Assembly: GCF_003258705.1 (NCBI RefSeq)
Contig: NZ_CP029480.1
Coordinates: 1,984,001-2,048,000 of the forward strand
Origin: Arcticibacterium luteifluviistationis
GTDB taxonomy: Bacteria > Bacteroidota > Bacteroidia > Cytophagales > Spirosomataceae
DNA length: 64,000 nucleotides
Reading direction: 5' to 3'
Part shown: positions 25,134 through 33,811 of the stretch, one piece after another
How the letters are laid out: every line of letters starts with the position of its first letter
Numbering within the stretch: the first letter of the stretch is position 1
Program-made: the position numbers and the translations under genes
The notes under the pieces: model-generated
What the model was told of the DNA's origin: nothing
What the model saw: the letters and a program-made list of their open reading frames with translations, nothing else
Database searches by the model: none

Positions 25134-25210
25134 TTATGTTTTAATGTTTGATGCTGATTGTTAGATGTTTGATGTCGGGTGTTTGATGCCGGTTGTCAGA
25201 TGTCTGTTTT
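25134..25210. repeat. short degenerate tandem repeat between etfB and etfA
   Basis: The unit GTTTGATG with variants (GTTTGATGCTGATT, GTTTGATGTCGGGT, GTTTGATGCCGGTT, GTCAGATGTCTG) recurs about five times. Non-coding; it enlarges the etfB-etfA gap. Confidence 0.6.
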
Positions 25211-25283
25211 TCAGCGATTTTAATCTATTCTTAACTCTGCCCTAATGTCAAAGTCTATTTTCTAGTTGATTAATAGACTAAAG

Positions 25284-26018
25284 TTAAATAACCTTAGCCT
25301 CTGTTCTTAGAAGTTCAATAAGCTTCTCAGCCTCTTCTGCAGGAATCATTTTACAAGCTCCTTTTGCTGGAGGAAGCGAGTAAGAAGAAATGCTTGTCAG
25401 CGTTTCGCCTACCGGCTCTACCACGTTTAATGGTTTCTTTCTGGCTGACATAATACCTCTCATGCTTGCTATTTTCCATTCTGCAATAGGTTCTTGACAA
25501 CCTAGAACTAAAGGAAGCGTCGCTTCAATCTTCTCTTTTCCTCCTTCTATTTCTCTTGAGATATTGGCCTTGTCACCATCAATGGTCAGTTCCATTACAG
25601 GGGATAAAGACGGTATTCCTAAAAGTTCTCCTACAATGCCATGAACTACCCCTGAGTTATAATCTGTAGTTTCTCTACCCATCATTATCAGGTCATAACC
25701 TGCATCTTTTGCTATATGTGCTATTTGTTCCGCTACAAAATAAGAATCAGTAGGCTCTGCGTTTACTCTAATGGCATCGTCGGCACCAATAGCCAAGGCC
25801 TTTCTTATTTGAGGGTCAGAAGATGCTGTACCTACGTTCAAAACGGTAACTGTTCCTCCGCTTTGCTCCTTTAGTTCTACAGCTCTTGCTAATGCGTAAT
25901 CGTCATAGGGTCCAATAATATAAGTCACACCATTACTGTCAAAAGCGGTGTCGTTATCTGTAAAACCAATTTTGGCAGTTGTGTCAGGAACACTTGAAAT
26001 ACAAACGAGTATTTTCAT
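25284..26018 (-). CDS. etfB: electron transfer flavoprotein, beta subunit
   Basis: A 244-residue AMP-binding subunit beginning MKILVCISSVPDTTAKIGF, with the family core YDLIMMGRETTDYNSGVVHG and a LGIPSLSPVMEL segment. It pairs with EtfA. A promoter-like TACATTTG box on the minus strand (26104-26097) is followed by an 18-bp perfect palindrome before the gene. This suggests repression by a dimeric regulator, possibly fatty-acid related (inference). Confidence 0.95.
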   Translation of the reverse strand: MKILVCISSVPDTTAKIGFTDNDTAFDSNGVTYIIGPYDDYALARAVELKEQSGGTVTVLNVGTASSDPQIRKALAIGADDAIRVNAEPTDSYFVAEQIAHIAKDAGYDLIMMGRETTDYNSGVVHGIVGELLGIPSLSPVMELTIDGDKANISREIEGGKEKIEATLPLVLGCQEPIAEWKIASMRGIMSARKKPLNVVEPVGETLTSISSYSLPPAKGACKMIPAEEAEKLIELLRTEAKVI

Positions 26019-26055
26019 GCTTTATAAAATTTGTTTGATTGAAATATTGATATTT

Positions 26056-26104
26056 GAGTCTGAGACTCACAAAATTGTTATGCATGCATAACATTACAAA
26101 TGTA
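26056..26104. promoter_or_regulatory. divergent promoter with two palindromes (etfB / TPR-asparaginase)
   Basis: 18-bp perfect palindrome TGTTATGCATGCATAACA at 26076-26093 and a 13-bp one, GAGTCTGAGACTC, at 26056-26068. On the minus strand the -7 box TACATTTG is at 26104-26097, so the large palindrome would overlap the etfB transcription start, where a repressor would act. Confidence 0.6.
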
Positions 26105-26121
26105 AATAGGCTTTTAGGAGT

Positions 26122-26451
26122 ATGCAAGAAGACCGTTTGAAATTATTATTAGAATTTTTGGAAGAAGAACCGAGTGACCCTTTTAATAGATATGCCGTAG
26201 CTATGGAGGTCTTAAAGGTTGATGCTCAGCAGAGCATAGAACATTTAGAGATTTTGATGAATGAGTTTTCGGACTATTTACCTACTTATTATCAGTTGGC
26301 CCAGTTGTATTTTGATAAAGATGAGCTCGAGAAAGCCGCTGCTGTTTATGAAGTTGGGATTGCTTTAGCGAAAGCACAAAAGAATCAAAAAATAGAAAAG
26401 GAGCTAGAAGGGGCCTATCAAATGCTTAAAGATGAAATGGAGGAATGGTAG
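26122..26451 (+). CDS. small TPR protein
   Basis: A 109-residue, acidic, all-helical protein. The region PTYYQLAQLYFDKDELEKAAAVYEVGIALAKAQ is a good tetratricopeptide repeat, preceded by a weaker one (DPFNRYAVAMEVLKVDAQQSIEHLEILM). It is likely a protein-protein interaction module in the cytoplasm. The last 7 bp overlap the asparaginase start region, indicating co-transcription. Partner unknown. Confidence 0.75.
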   Translation: MQEDRLKLLLEFLEEEPSDPFNRYAVAMEVLKVDAQQSIEHLEILMNEFSDYLPTYYQLAQLYFDKDELEKAAAVYEVGIALAKAQKNQKIEKELEGAYQMLKDEMEEW

Positions 26452-27518
26452 TATATAACACATTTAAAATAGACACTGACATTCAGGGGAAGACTGACGT
26501 TTCTAAGGTGCTCATGATTTATACAGGGGGTACTTTGGGGATGGTTTACGACAAGGTCAAAAAAACACTGGTGCCGCTAAAGTTTGAAGAAATTCAAAAG
26601 AATATTCCCGAACTGGAAAGATTTGAATCAGAGTTGACCATTATACCTATAGAGCCACCGATTGACTCTTCTAATATGAGTCCAGCGGTTTGGATCGAGT
26701 TGGCCGCTTTGATTGCGGAGCAATATGAGAGATATGATGGTTTTGTGATTCTTCACGGTACCGATACTATGGCACACACGGCTTCTGCATTGAGCTTTTT
26801 ATTGGAGAATTTGGCGAAGCCTGTCATATTAACGGGTGCTCAGCTGCCAATAGGAGTTACGAGGACAGATGCTAGAGAAAATATGATGACGGCCTTAGAG
26901 CTTGCTGCTGATAAGGTTGATGGAGAAACTATTTTGCACGAAGTGTGTATTTACTTCAATGGCAGGCTATTAAGAGGAAACAGAGCTAAGAAATATGAAA
27001 GTTCACAGTTTGATGCTTTTCAATCTGAAAACTATCCGATGCTGGCTGAAGTAGGGATTTACTGTGTTTATAATAGGCCTTATATGCTGCCCAAACCTGA
27101 GGGAGAGTTTACAAGTTATGCAGCTTTAAACACTGATGTTTTGATTTTAAAACTCTTTCCAGGGATTTCAAATGCTTTTGTGAAGCAAATTTTAGCTACT
27201 GAAAACTTAGAAGCTGTGGTTTTGGAAACCTATGGCTCGGGAAATGCCTCTTCAGATGAAGGATTTCTAAGATTATTAAAGGAAGCATCAAAAAACGGTA
27301 TTATAATTTATAATGTGTCGCAGTGTAGTGGGGGAGAAGTGCGGCAGGGAGATTATGACACAGGCAAAGGGCTTCAAAATGCTGGTGTAATTAGCGGAAA
27401 AGATATTACCACGGAAGCGGCGGTTTGTAAATTGATGTATTTACTGGCCATGGGTAATCCTATTTCCGAAACGAAGAGGTTGCTTCAGGAGAATTTGAGA
27501 GGTGAAGTGGTGGATTAA
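26445..27518 (+). CDS. ansA: type I L-asparaginase
   Basis: A 357-residue enzyme converting asparagine to aspartate and ammonia. Both catalytic threonine regions are present: MIYTGGTLGM near residue 25 and HGTDTMAHTASALSFLL near residue 105, followed by PVILTGAQLPIG and DARENMMTALELA. No signal peptide, so it is the cytoplasmic type. The N-terminus up to residue 20 is poorly conserved and a slightly later start is possible. It is coupled to the TPR gene. Confidence 0.92.
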   Translation: MVVYNTFKIDTDIQGKTDVSKVLMIYTGGTLGMVYDKVKKTLVPLKFEEIQKNIPELERFESELTIIPIEPPIDSSNMSPAVWIELAALIAEQYERYDGFVILHGTDTMAHTASALSFLLENLAKPVILTGAQLPIGVTRTDARENMMTALELAADKVDGETILHEVCIYFNGRLLRGNRAKKYESSQFDAFQSENYPMLAEVGIYCVYNRPYMLPKPEGEFTSYAALNTDVLILKLFPGISNAFVKQILATENLEAVVLETYGSGNASSDEGFLRLLKEASKNGIIIYNVSQCSGGEVRQGDYDTGKGLQNAGVISGKDITTEAAVCKLMYLLAMGNPISETKRLLQENLRGEVVD

Positions 27519-27660
27519 GATGCTATATTGTAGTTAGGTAGATTTTTAAGTAATCAATATGTTTAATCCTTTGGAACCGAATTAGAAGAAAGTTCGTAAA
27601 TCTTACGGCTAACATTTATTGTCAATTTGAACTTAAAGCGTTTACTTTGCAGCCCGATAC

Positions 27661-27747
27661 AGAGGGGTGTCCGAGTGGCTGAAGGAGCACGCTTGGAAAG
27701 CGTGTAAGTCAGCAATGGCTTCGCGGGTTCGAATCCCGCTCCCTCTG
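27661..27747 (+). tRNA. tRNA-Ser (GGA)
   Basis: 87 nt with a full cloverleaf. Acceptor stem AGAGGGG pairs with TCCCTCT (one G-U), and discriminator G is at 27747. Anticodon stem CACGC/GCGTG has loop TTGGAAA, giving anticodon GGA. The long variable arm is typical of serine, and the T loop has GGTTCGAATCC. CCA is not encoded. It decodes UCC and UCU. Confidence 0.96.
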
Positions 27748-27929
27748 CATAGACGTATTGAGGTATCTGAATTCAGATACCTCAATCAAATTAAGGTACC
27801 TAGCTTGTACCTTCGGACATAGGTCTATGTCAGTCAATTTAAATGAAGCAATAATCGGATTTGCTTTCATCTTTGAAAATTTATTTTTTAATAGTCGAGA
27901 ATAATCTTCTCGATGCACGCTCAATTTTT

Positions 27930-28700
27930 ATGTATAAAAAAAGAATAGTAATTAAGGTAGGTACCAATGTGATGGTTAATAAATCTAAAAGGATTATTAA
28001 GCCAGTATTGGAAGGTTTGGTGAAACAAATTGCCACACTTTTTGAAGAAGATATTATATGTGTTTTAGTTTCTTCAGGCTCAGTGATAGCAGGAAGAGAG
28101 GTTTTAGGAAGAATCAAAATACAAGATAAGGCTCAAAAAAGACAGGTTTATTCCGCAGTGGGGCAGCCTAGAATGATGTTCCATTATTACACCCTTTTTG
28201 GTCAGTATGGTTTAAAGTGTGCACAGGTTTTGGCTACCAAAAGAGACTTTAATCCAGGAATGCACCGTGAAAATATGATAAACTGTTATGAAGGTTTATT
28301 AGCAGAAGGTGTGATTCCAGTAGCCAATGAGGATGATGCAGTATCTGTAACCAAATCTATGTTTTCAGATAATGACGAACTAGCTTCGCTAGTGGCAGAA
28401 TTAATTAATGCTGATTTATTAATAATCTTGACTAGCACTGATGGTCTTTTTACGGGTGACCCAGAAGCAAAAGATACCACGCTTATTAAGAATGTGTCTG
28501 TAGGACAGGACGTTGAACAGTACGTAGACGACAAAGAAAAAGGTGAAGGTGAAGGAAGAGGGGGAATGGGCTCTAAATTAAATATGGCAAAAGCTACTGC
28601 TAGGAAAAACATACCTACGGTAATAGCAAACGGAAAAAGAGAGAACGTTATCATTGATATAGTTCATGGTGAAGCTATTGGAACTAGGGTTTCCAAGTAA
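27930..28700 (+). CDS. proB: glutamate 5-kinase-like protein
   Basis: A 256-residue amino-acid kinase: IVIKVGTNVM (nucleotide site), LVSSGSVIAGREVLG, VANEDDAVSV, FSDNDELASLVAELINADLLIILTSTDGLFTGDP and GMGSKLNMAKAT. It catalyses the first step of proline synthesis, phosphorylation of glutamate. It has the kinase domain only, without the C-terminal PUA domain of longer enzymes. The start at 27930 is chosen because the upstream extension to 27861 is unrelated to the family. proA is not adjacent, which is unusual but not rare. Confidence 0.88.
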   Translation: MYKKRIVIKVGTNVMVNKSKRIIKPVLEGLVKQIATLFEEDIICVLVSSGSVIAGREVLGRIKIQDKAQKRQVYSAVGQPRMMFHYYTLFGQYGLKCAQVLATKRDFNPGMHRENMINCYEGLLAEGVIPVANEDDAVSVTKSMFSDNDELASLVAELINADLLIILTSTDGLFTGDPEAKDTTLIKNVSVGQDVEQYVDDKEKGEGEGRGGMGSKLNMAKATARKNIPTVIANGKRENVIIDIVHGEAIGTRVSK

Positions 28701-28775
28701 AATAGCTTCAAACTGTTTTTTGATGGTTAGTAATCAATATATAGCGTTATTTGCGAAATTTTATATTTTGCTTTA

Positions 28776-29744
28776 ATGAAATCGTTACAAATTCTTGGTA
28801 AAGATATTGGTGTAGGTAAGACGGTTTTATCGCTTGATATAGCCAAATTACACACACGCACTAGTTTAGAAGTGCCTGTGATTATTGAACGCTCTGCTGT
28901 TGATGGTCCCGTTTTGTTGCTGCTTGCAGGAATTCATGGAGACGAGGTTAATGGTGTAGAGATAGTCCGCCAAATCATTTCAAAGAAAATAAGTAAACCA
29001 ACTAGCGGGACAGTAATTTGTATTCCGGTGGTGAATGTTTTTGGTTTTCTAAATCAAACACGTGATTTTCCAGATGGAAGAGATTTGAATAGAACCTTCC
29101 CTGGTTCGGCCAAGGGTTCACTGGCAGGGCGTTTTGCTCATGCCATTATGCATGATATAGTTCCGCATGTAGATTATTGCATTGACTTCCATACGGGAAG
29201 TAGTAGCCGTTTTAATTATGCCCAAGTCAGAATGGATGGCGAAGACAAGGAGTGTATAGCCCTTGCAAAGATTTTTGGGGTCAAATTTGTGATTGACGCA
29301 CCTATCCGTGATAAGTCATTTAGAAAATCTGCCAGTATTTTAGGGAAAAAGGTATTGCTTTTTGAAGGAGGGAAAGACCATCATTTAGATAAAGAGGTAA
29401 CTAGGCAAGCCATTAATGGTACCATGCGTGTGATGCAGTATTTGGGATTAAGAGACTTTTCCAAAGAACTGGAAGCCAAACCAGCATCTAAAGAACAGAT
29501 ATATGTTCGAAAATCTACCTGGCTACGAGCCAATCATTCTGGTATGTATAGAAGGGTGGTGAGTATTGGTCAAAAAGTAGAAAAAGGCGACACTATTGGT
29601 AGTATTTCAGACCCTTACGGTGATTTTGAAAAGAAGGTGAAATCAACTTACACCGGTTATATTATAGGTTCTAATCATTCGCCTATTGTTAATCAAGGCG
29701 ATGCTTTGGTACATGTGAGTACTACACACGAAGAAATGATGTAG
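28776..29744 (+). CDS. succinylglutamate desuccinylase/aspartoacylase family hydrolase
   Basis: A 322-residue zinc hydrolase with the M14-like motif GIHGDEVNGVEIVR (His and Glu ligands), PDGRDLNRTFPG and YCIDFHTGSS (third ligand). The C-terminal beta domain contains VRKSTWLRANHSGMYRRVVSIGQKVEKGD, like the bacterial AspA/AstE-like proteins often placed near rimK. It removes an acyl or amino-acid group from an N-acylated substrate; identity unknown. It is followed by a strong terminator shared with the convergent oxidoreductase gene. Confidence 0.87.
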   Translation: MKSLQILGKDIGVGKTVLSLDIAKLHTRTSLEVPVIIERSAVDGPVLLLLAGIHGDEVNGVEIVRQIISKKISKPTSGTVICIPVVNVFGFLNQTRDFPDGRDLNRTFPGSAKGSLAGRFAHAIMHDIVPHVDYCIDFHTGSSSRFNYAQVRMDGEDKECIALAKIFGVKFVIDAPIRDKSFRKSASILGKKVLLFEGGKDHHLDKEVTRQAINGTMRVMQYLGLRDFSKELEAKPASKEQIYVRKSTWLRANHSGMYRRVVSIGQKVEKGDTIGSISDPYGDFEKKVKSTYTGYIIGSNHSPIVNQGDALVHVSTTHEEMM

Positions 29745-29770
29745 TTTAGAAAAGCCACAGGGCATTAAAT

Positions 29771-29806
29771 AAAAGCGGCACAAACTATCAGTTTGTGCCG
29801 CTTTTT
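29771..29806. terminator. bidirectional terminator
   Basis: 16-bp perfect stem (29771-29786 with 29790-29805), 3-nt loop, A run left and T run right, between convergent genes. Confidence 0.92.
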
Positions 29807-29812
29807 GTTTTA

Positions 29813-30817
29813 TCAATCTTCCGAAACTTTCAAGATTAATTTTCCTTGTTTGTTGCCGTCAAATAGCCTCAATAAAGTATCGTTGAAGTTTTCAATGCCT
29901 TCGTAAATGTCTTCTTGACTTTTTAGTTTGCCTTCGTTTAGCCAAATTTCCATCTGTTCTCTAGCTACATGGTAACGGCTCGCATAATCAAAAACCACCA
30001 TACCTTTCATAGAAGCTCTGTTGACCAGTAGCGACATATAATTACTCGGACCACTTACTTTTTCAGTATTGTTATATTGAGATATAGCTCCGCAAATTAC
30101 AATACGGGCGTGCATTGCCAATCTTGAAAGAGCGGCATCTAAAATTTCGCCACCTACATTGTCAAAATAAACATCAATTCCCTTTGGGCAATGCTCTTTT
30201 ATGGCGGCGTAAATATTGTCTGATTTATAGTCAATGGCAGCATCAAAACCTAGTTCGTTGACGAGGTAATCGCATTTAGCTTTTCCTCCGGCTATTCCTA
30301 TTACTTTACAGCCTTTGATTTTAGCAATTTGTCCCACTACACTTCCTACCGCACCCGCAGCTCCAGATACCACTACGGTTTCGCCATCTTTTAACTCGCC
30401 TACTTCTAAAATTCCGAAATAGGCGGTCATGCCTGGCATACCTAATACGCCGAGGTATTCTGTTAAAGGTCTATTGCCTTCTTCTACTTTTAAAAATCCC
30501 TTTCCGTTAGAAACCACATATTGCTGCACACCGCCAGTGCCTACTAATACATCACCTTCTTTAAATTTTGGATGATTATTAGCTTTAACCACTCTACCTA
30601 ATGAGCCAGCACGCATCACTTCATTAATGCCAACGGGTGGTATGTAAGAGCGTACATCTCTAAGCCAACCTCGCATGGCAGGGTCTAAAGAAATATATTC
30701 GTTTTTAATTAAAATTTCGCCGTCTGCCAATGCAGGAATTTCGGCATTGTTTAAACTCCATGTAGATGCCGTTGGCAATCCTTCAGGGCGTTCTTTCAAT
30801 AAGATTTGTTTATTCAT
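29813..30817 (-). CDS. NADP-dependent MDR oxidoreductase (prostaglandin reductase/CurA-like)
   Basis: A 334-residue zinc-free medium-chain dehydrogenase/reductase. It has an N-terminal segment EYISLDPAMRGWLRD typical of the leukotriene B4 dehydrogenase branch, the dinucleotide motif VSGAAGAVGSVVGQIAKIKG, then GKAKCDYLVNELGFDAAIDYK and DVYFDNVGGEILDAAL. It is expected to reduce the C=C bond of alpha,beta-unsaturated carbonyls with NADPH. Single gene; it diverges from the ebo cluster. Confidence 0.92.
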   Translation of the reverse strand: MNKQILLKERPEGLPTASTWSLNNAEIPALADGEILIKNEYISLDPAMRGWLRDVRSYIPPVGINEVMRAGSLGRVVKANNHPKFKEGDVLVGTGGVQQYVVSNGKGFLKVEEGNRPLTEYLGVLGMPGMTAYFGILEVGELKDGETVVVSGAAGAVGSVVGQIAKIKGCKVIGIAGGKAKCDYLVNELGFDAAIDYKSDNIYAAIKEHCPKGIDVYFDNVGGEILDAALSRLAMHARIVICGAISQYNNTEKVSGPSNYMSLLVNRASMKGMVVFDYASRYHVAREQMEIWLNEGKLKSQEDIYEGIENFNDTLLRLFDGNKQGKLILKVSED

Positions 30818-31004
30818 TCGTTTGTTTTGAAGTTTTTCAATAGTACAGGTTAAAGTTAACCAATGAAAATTAAATTCAGATACTCTTTGAATTAACTCTT
30901 TCTAGAATGTCTCTTTTGGGGTTTAGAACTTCACATTTCGTATAGTCGTCCATATTTCTTTAGTTTTTGACTGAAAGCCGTGATTTGACTTGGAAATAGA
31001 CCGT

Positions 31005-31030
31005 TTTGAAACGTAAAAGCCTTAATTTTG
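31005..31030 (+). promoter_or_regulatory. putative promoter of the ebo cluster
   Basis: TTTG at 31005-31008 and TAATTTTG, an exact TAnnTTTG box, at 31023-31030, about 40 bp before eboA. The spacing between boxes (14 bp) is shorter than usual. Confidence 0.4.
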
Positions 31031-31070
31031 TTGAACCTATTGACAATAAGTCTTCATTGAAAAAAGCTGA

Positions 31071-31931
31071 ATGCAGCAGAAGGGTGTGACTGGAATTATA
31101 AGTTTAAAAGAAGAAGTTTTTAAGTGTTGCTTAAATAACTTGGAAGAACAATCATCGTTAGATTGGTTTAAAGAAAAAGTACAGAAGTTAGAAACAAACA
31201 GTTCATTCTTTCTTGCCTTTGGTATGGTAAAAAGGAAAGTTGAAAACGGTTCTGTCATTATTTCGCAAGGTCTGAAAAGTAAGTTGCAAAGTATAAATCC
31301 TGCATTCTCCGAAGAAGATTGGGACTTGATTTCTTTCTGTCGACTTGCATTTTTATTGCAACTAAATTCACCTGATAATAAAGAGAAAATAGAGACGCTG
31401 CTAGCCTCTGCCGATATAAAGGAGCAAGTGATTATCTATAGGGCTTTGCAATACTTAGAAAATGCAGAAGATTTTAAATTGAATATCATTGACGGTATCC
31501 GTACCAATATGATTGACGTTTTTGATGCTATAGCTTTAGAGAATAATTATGCGTTTACGTATTTCAGTGAAGATGCTTGGAATCACATGGTTTTGAAAGC
31601 CATTTTCATGGAAAGGCCTATTTATAGAATTCATGGTATAGACCAACGCAAAAACGAAAAGCTAGCAGGCATACTTCAAGACTTTGTGCATGAAAGATGG
31701 GCTGCTGGAAGAGTAGTCACACCCGAGCTATGGAGAATGATTAGTGGATTCACCACGGAATCAATTATCGAAGATTTGAAAAAAGCGGTGCTTAATGATA
31801 CTGATTTAGGTAAAGCTGCCGCTCAAAAGGTTTTGGAAAACGCTGGTCAAAACGATTGGATAAAAAGTCAAGGATTGGAACCTGTTAAACTTACTTGGGA
31901 AGAAATAGGCAAAGAAATCTGGGAGGCTTAG
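31071..31931 (+). CDS. eboA: EboA family protein
   Basis: A 286-residue, mostly helical, cytoplasmic protein with no signal peptide. It matches the EboA family by position and by features such as YRALQYLENAEDF, AIALENNYAFTYFSEDAWNHMVLKAIFMERPIY and ERWAAGRVVTPELWRMI. Biochemical function is unknown. It is first of six tightly spaced genes eboA-F, 34 bp before eboB. The assignment relies on family resemblance plus perfect synteny with the known cluster. Confidence 0.82.
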   Translation: MQQKGVTGIISLKEEVFKCCLNNLEEQSSLDWFKEKVQKLETNSSFFLAFGMVKRKVENGSVIISQGLKSKLQSINPAFSEEDWDLISFCRLAFLLQLNSPDNKEKIETLLASADIKEQVIIYRALQYLENAEDFKLNIIDGIRTNMIDVFDAIALENNYAFTYFSEDAWNHMVLKAIFMERPIYRIHGIDQRKNEKLAGILQDFVHERWAAGRVVTPELWRMISGFTTESIIEDLKKAVLNDTDLGKAAAQKVLENAGQNDWIKSQGLEPVKLTWEEIGKEIWEA

Positions 31932-31965
31932 GAAAGATAAAATACGAACATTAATATTTAGAAAT

Positions 31966-32877
31966 ATGAAATTTATAGACCCTCATGTGCATATGTCATC
32001 CAGAACCACGGACGACTATCAAGCAATGCAAAAAGCAGGAATTGTGGCCATTATAGAGCCAGCGTTTTGGTTGGGTCAGCCGCGTACAGAAAAAGGTGCT
32101 TTTAAAGATTATTATAGCAGTATAGTAGGTTGGGAGCCGTTTAGGTCTTCTCAGTTTGGTATCAAGCATTACTGTACCATTGGCTTGAACTCTAAAGAAG
32201 CCAATAATGTGCCTTTAGCGGAGCAGGTGATGGAATTATTGCCATTATACGCCATGAAGGATAATGTGGTGGCAATAGGCGAAATTGGTTATGACGACCA
32301 AACGGAAGCAGAAGATAGATTTTTTAGAGCTCAAATAGAGTTGGCAAAAGAAGTGAATCTTCCAATTTTGATTCATACACCGCATAGAGATAAGAAAAAC
32401 GGTACGCTACGTAGTATGGATGTGCTAGAAGAGCATGGCATTGACCCTAAAATGGCCATCATAGACCATAATAATGAAGAAACGGCAAAAGCTGTTTTGG
32501 ATAGAGGTTACTGGGCGGCATTTACCATTTACCCAAGAACAAAAATGGGTAGCGAGAGAATGGTGGAGGTTGTAAAACAATATGGTTCGGAAAGAATTAT
32601 AGTGGATAGTTCTGCCGACTGGGGTGTGAGTGACCCGCTTGCCGTGCCTAAAACAGCCAATCTTATGCTGGCAAATGGCATCTCAAAAGAAGATGTGCAT
32701 ATGACCTGCTACCAAAATGCTTTAGACGCTTACGCTCAAAGTGGAAATATGAAAGAAAGCGATTGGGAAAATGGAGTGACCTTTGACCAGTCGGTACTTT
32801 ATGGTGGAAATAGCGTTTTACGTGGTCAAGACCCAGTAAAAGGAACTGCCTCAGACTCTGATATCATAGAAAACTGA
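31966..32877 (+). CDS. eboB: EboB, TatD-like metal-dependent hydrolase
   Basis: A 303-residue TIM-barrel hydrolase. Metal-site segments: DPHVHMSSRT at the N-terminus, GEIGYDD near residue 105, ILIHTPHRDK near residue 137, IDHNN and VDSSADWG. It resembles TatD deoxyribonucleases, but sequences around the metal sites are specific to the Ebo branch, and DNA is probably not the substrate (inference). The TGA stop shares its A with the ATG of eboC at 32877. Confidence 0.88.
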   Translation: MKFIDPHVHMSSRTTDDYQAMQKAGIVAIIEPAFWLGQPRTEKGAFKDYYSSIVGWEPFRSSQFGIKHYCTIGLNSKEANNVPLAEQVMELLPLYAMKDNVVAIGEIGYDDQTEAEDRFFRAQIELAKEVNLPILIHTPHRDKKNGTLRSMDVLEEHGIDPKMAIIDHNNEETAKAVLDRGYWAAFTIYPRTKMGSERMVEVVKQYGSERIIVDSSADWGVSDPLAVPKTANLMLANGISKEDVHMTCYQNALDAYAQSGNMKESDWENGVTFDQSVLYGGNSVLRGQDPVKGTASDSDIIEN

Positions 32878-33761
32878 TGAAGCTTTTTTATTATTTGGCT
32901 TTAACTAGGCCTGCGAATGTTATTACTGCGGTTTCAGATATTGCGGCTGGCGTAGCTATAGCAGGAGCTTTTGCTTTAAGCCCTTTTCCATGGACATCGT
33001 TTCTGTTTTTGGCTTTAGCCACTTCCGGACTTTACGCAGGAGGCATTGTTTTTAATGATGTTTTTGATTTAGAATTAGATAAAGTAGAAAGACCCGAAAG
33101 AATAATACCAAGTGGTAAATTGACTTCTAGTCAAGCCATTTTTTTCGGAATGGTACTTTTTATATGTGCCATATTTTTTGCTTCATTGGTGAGTATTCAG
33201 AGTGGTGTTATTGCGGCTTTGGTGGCACTTTGTGCGGTTTTGTATGACAAGTTTGCGAAGCATCATATAGTGGCCGGTCCATTAACAATGGGGCTTTGCA
33301 GAGGTTTAAATTTAACCTTAGGCATGAGTATTCTGGCTAATGGTCAGTTGCCAGAAATGTGGATGATGGCTTTTATTCCTATCGTGTTTATAGCTGCCAT
33401 TACATTGACTAGTCAAGGAGAGGTTTTAGGGAATAATAAACTCTCGGTCACTTTTGCTTTGGTTTTAGATTTGCTTGTGGCCGCTACTATTTTGGTGTTG
33501 GCCTTTAAAGGCATTATGAATTTATGGATGGTGTTGCCATTTGTGCTGCTGTGGATTGGGATTAACTTCTCCGCCAAATTCAAAGCCATTCGACATAACG
33601 AACCTAAAAATATTATGAATGCGGTGAAGATGGGAGTACTCTCGCTGATACCGCTAAATGCCAGTTATGTGGCAGGTTTTAGCGACTGGAAATATGGTTT
33701 AGCGGTTTTATGCCTGCTGCCTATTTCTATTTTTCTGGCAAAGAAATTCTCGGTTACCTGA
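32877..33761 (+). CDS. eboC: EboC, UbiA-like prenyltransferase
   Basis: A 294-residue integral membrane enzyme with about nine helices. The first Asp-rich motif NDVFDLELDKVERPERIIPSG matches NDxxDxxxD of the UbiA superfamily. The second motif is weaker (LYDKFAKHH in place of DxxxD), a deviation worth noting. It should transfer a prenyl chain to an aromatic or polar acceptor at the inner membrane. Overlap with eboB by one base indicates translational coupling. Confidence 0.9.
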   Translation: MKLFYYLALTRPANVITAVSDIAAGVAIAGAFALSPFPWTSFLFLALATSGLYAGGIVFNDVFDLELDKVERPERIIPSGKLTSSQAIFFGMVLFICAIFFASLVSIQSGVIAALVALCAVLYDKFAKHHIVAGPLTMGLCRGLNLTLGMSILANGQLPEMWMMAFIPIVFIAAITLTSQGEVLGNNKLSVTFALVLDLLVAATILVLAFKGIMNLWMVLPFVLLWIGINFSAKFKAIRHNEPKNIMNAVKMGVLSLIPLNASYVAGFSDWKYGLAVLCLLPISIFLAKKFSVT

Positions 33762-33811
33762 ATTTTTAAAGCCAGATTCTGATTATTAATATACGTCTGG
33801 AAAGAAATAAA

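Noticed and set aside
25134-25210. Riboswitch or attenuator between etfB and etfA
   Set aside because: The stretch is a simple degenerate GTTTGATG repeat with no consistent stem structure.
27709-27924. Minus-strand frame ending in RERDSNPRSHC
   Set aside because: Its start of similarity is the reverse of the tRNA-Ser gene, a common artefact of annotation.
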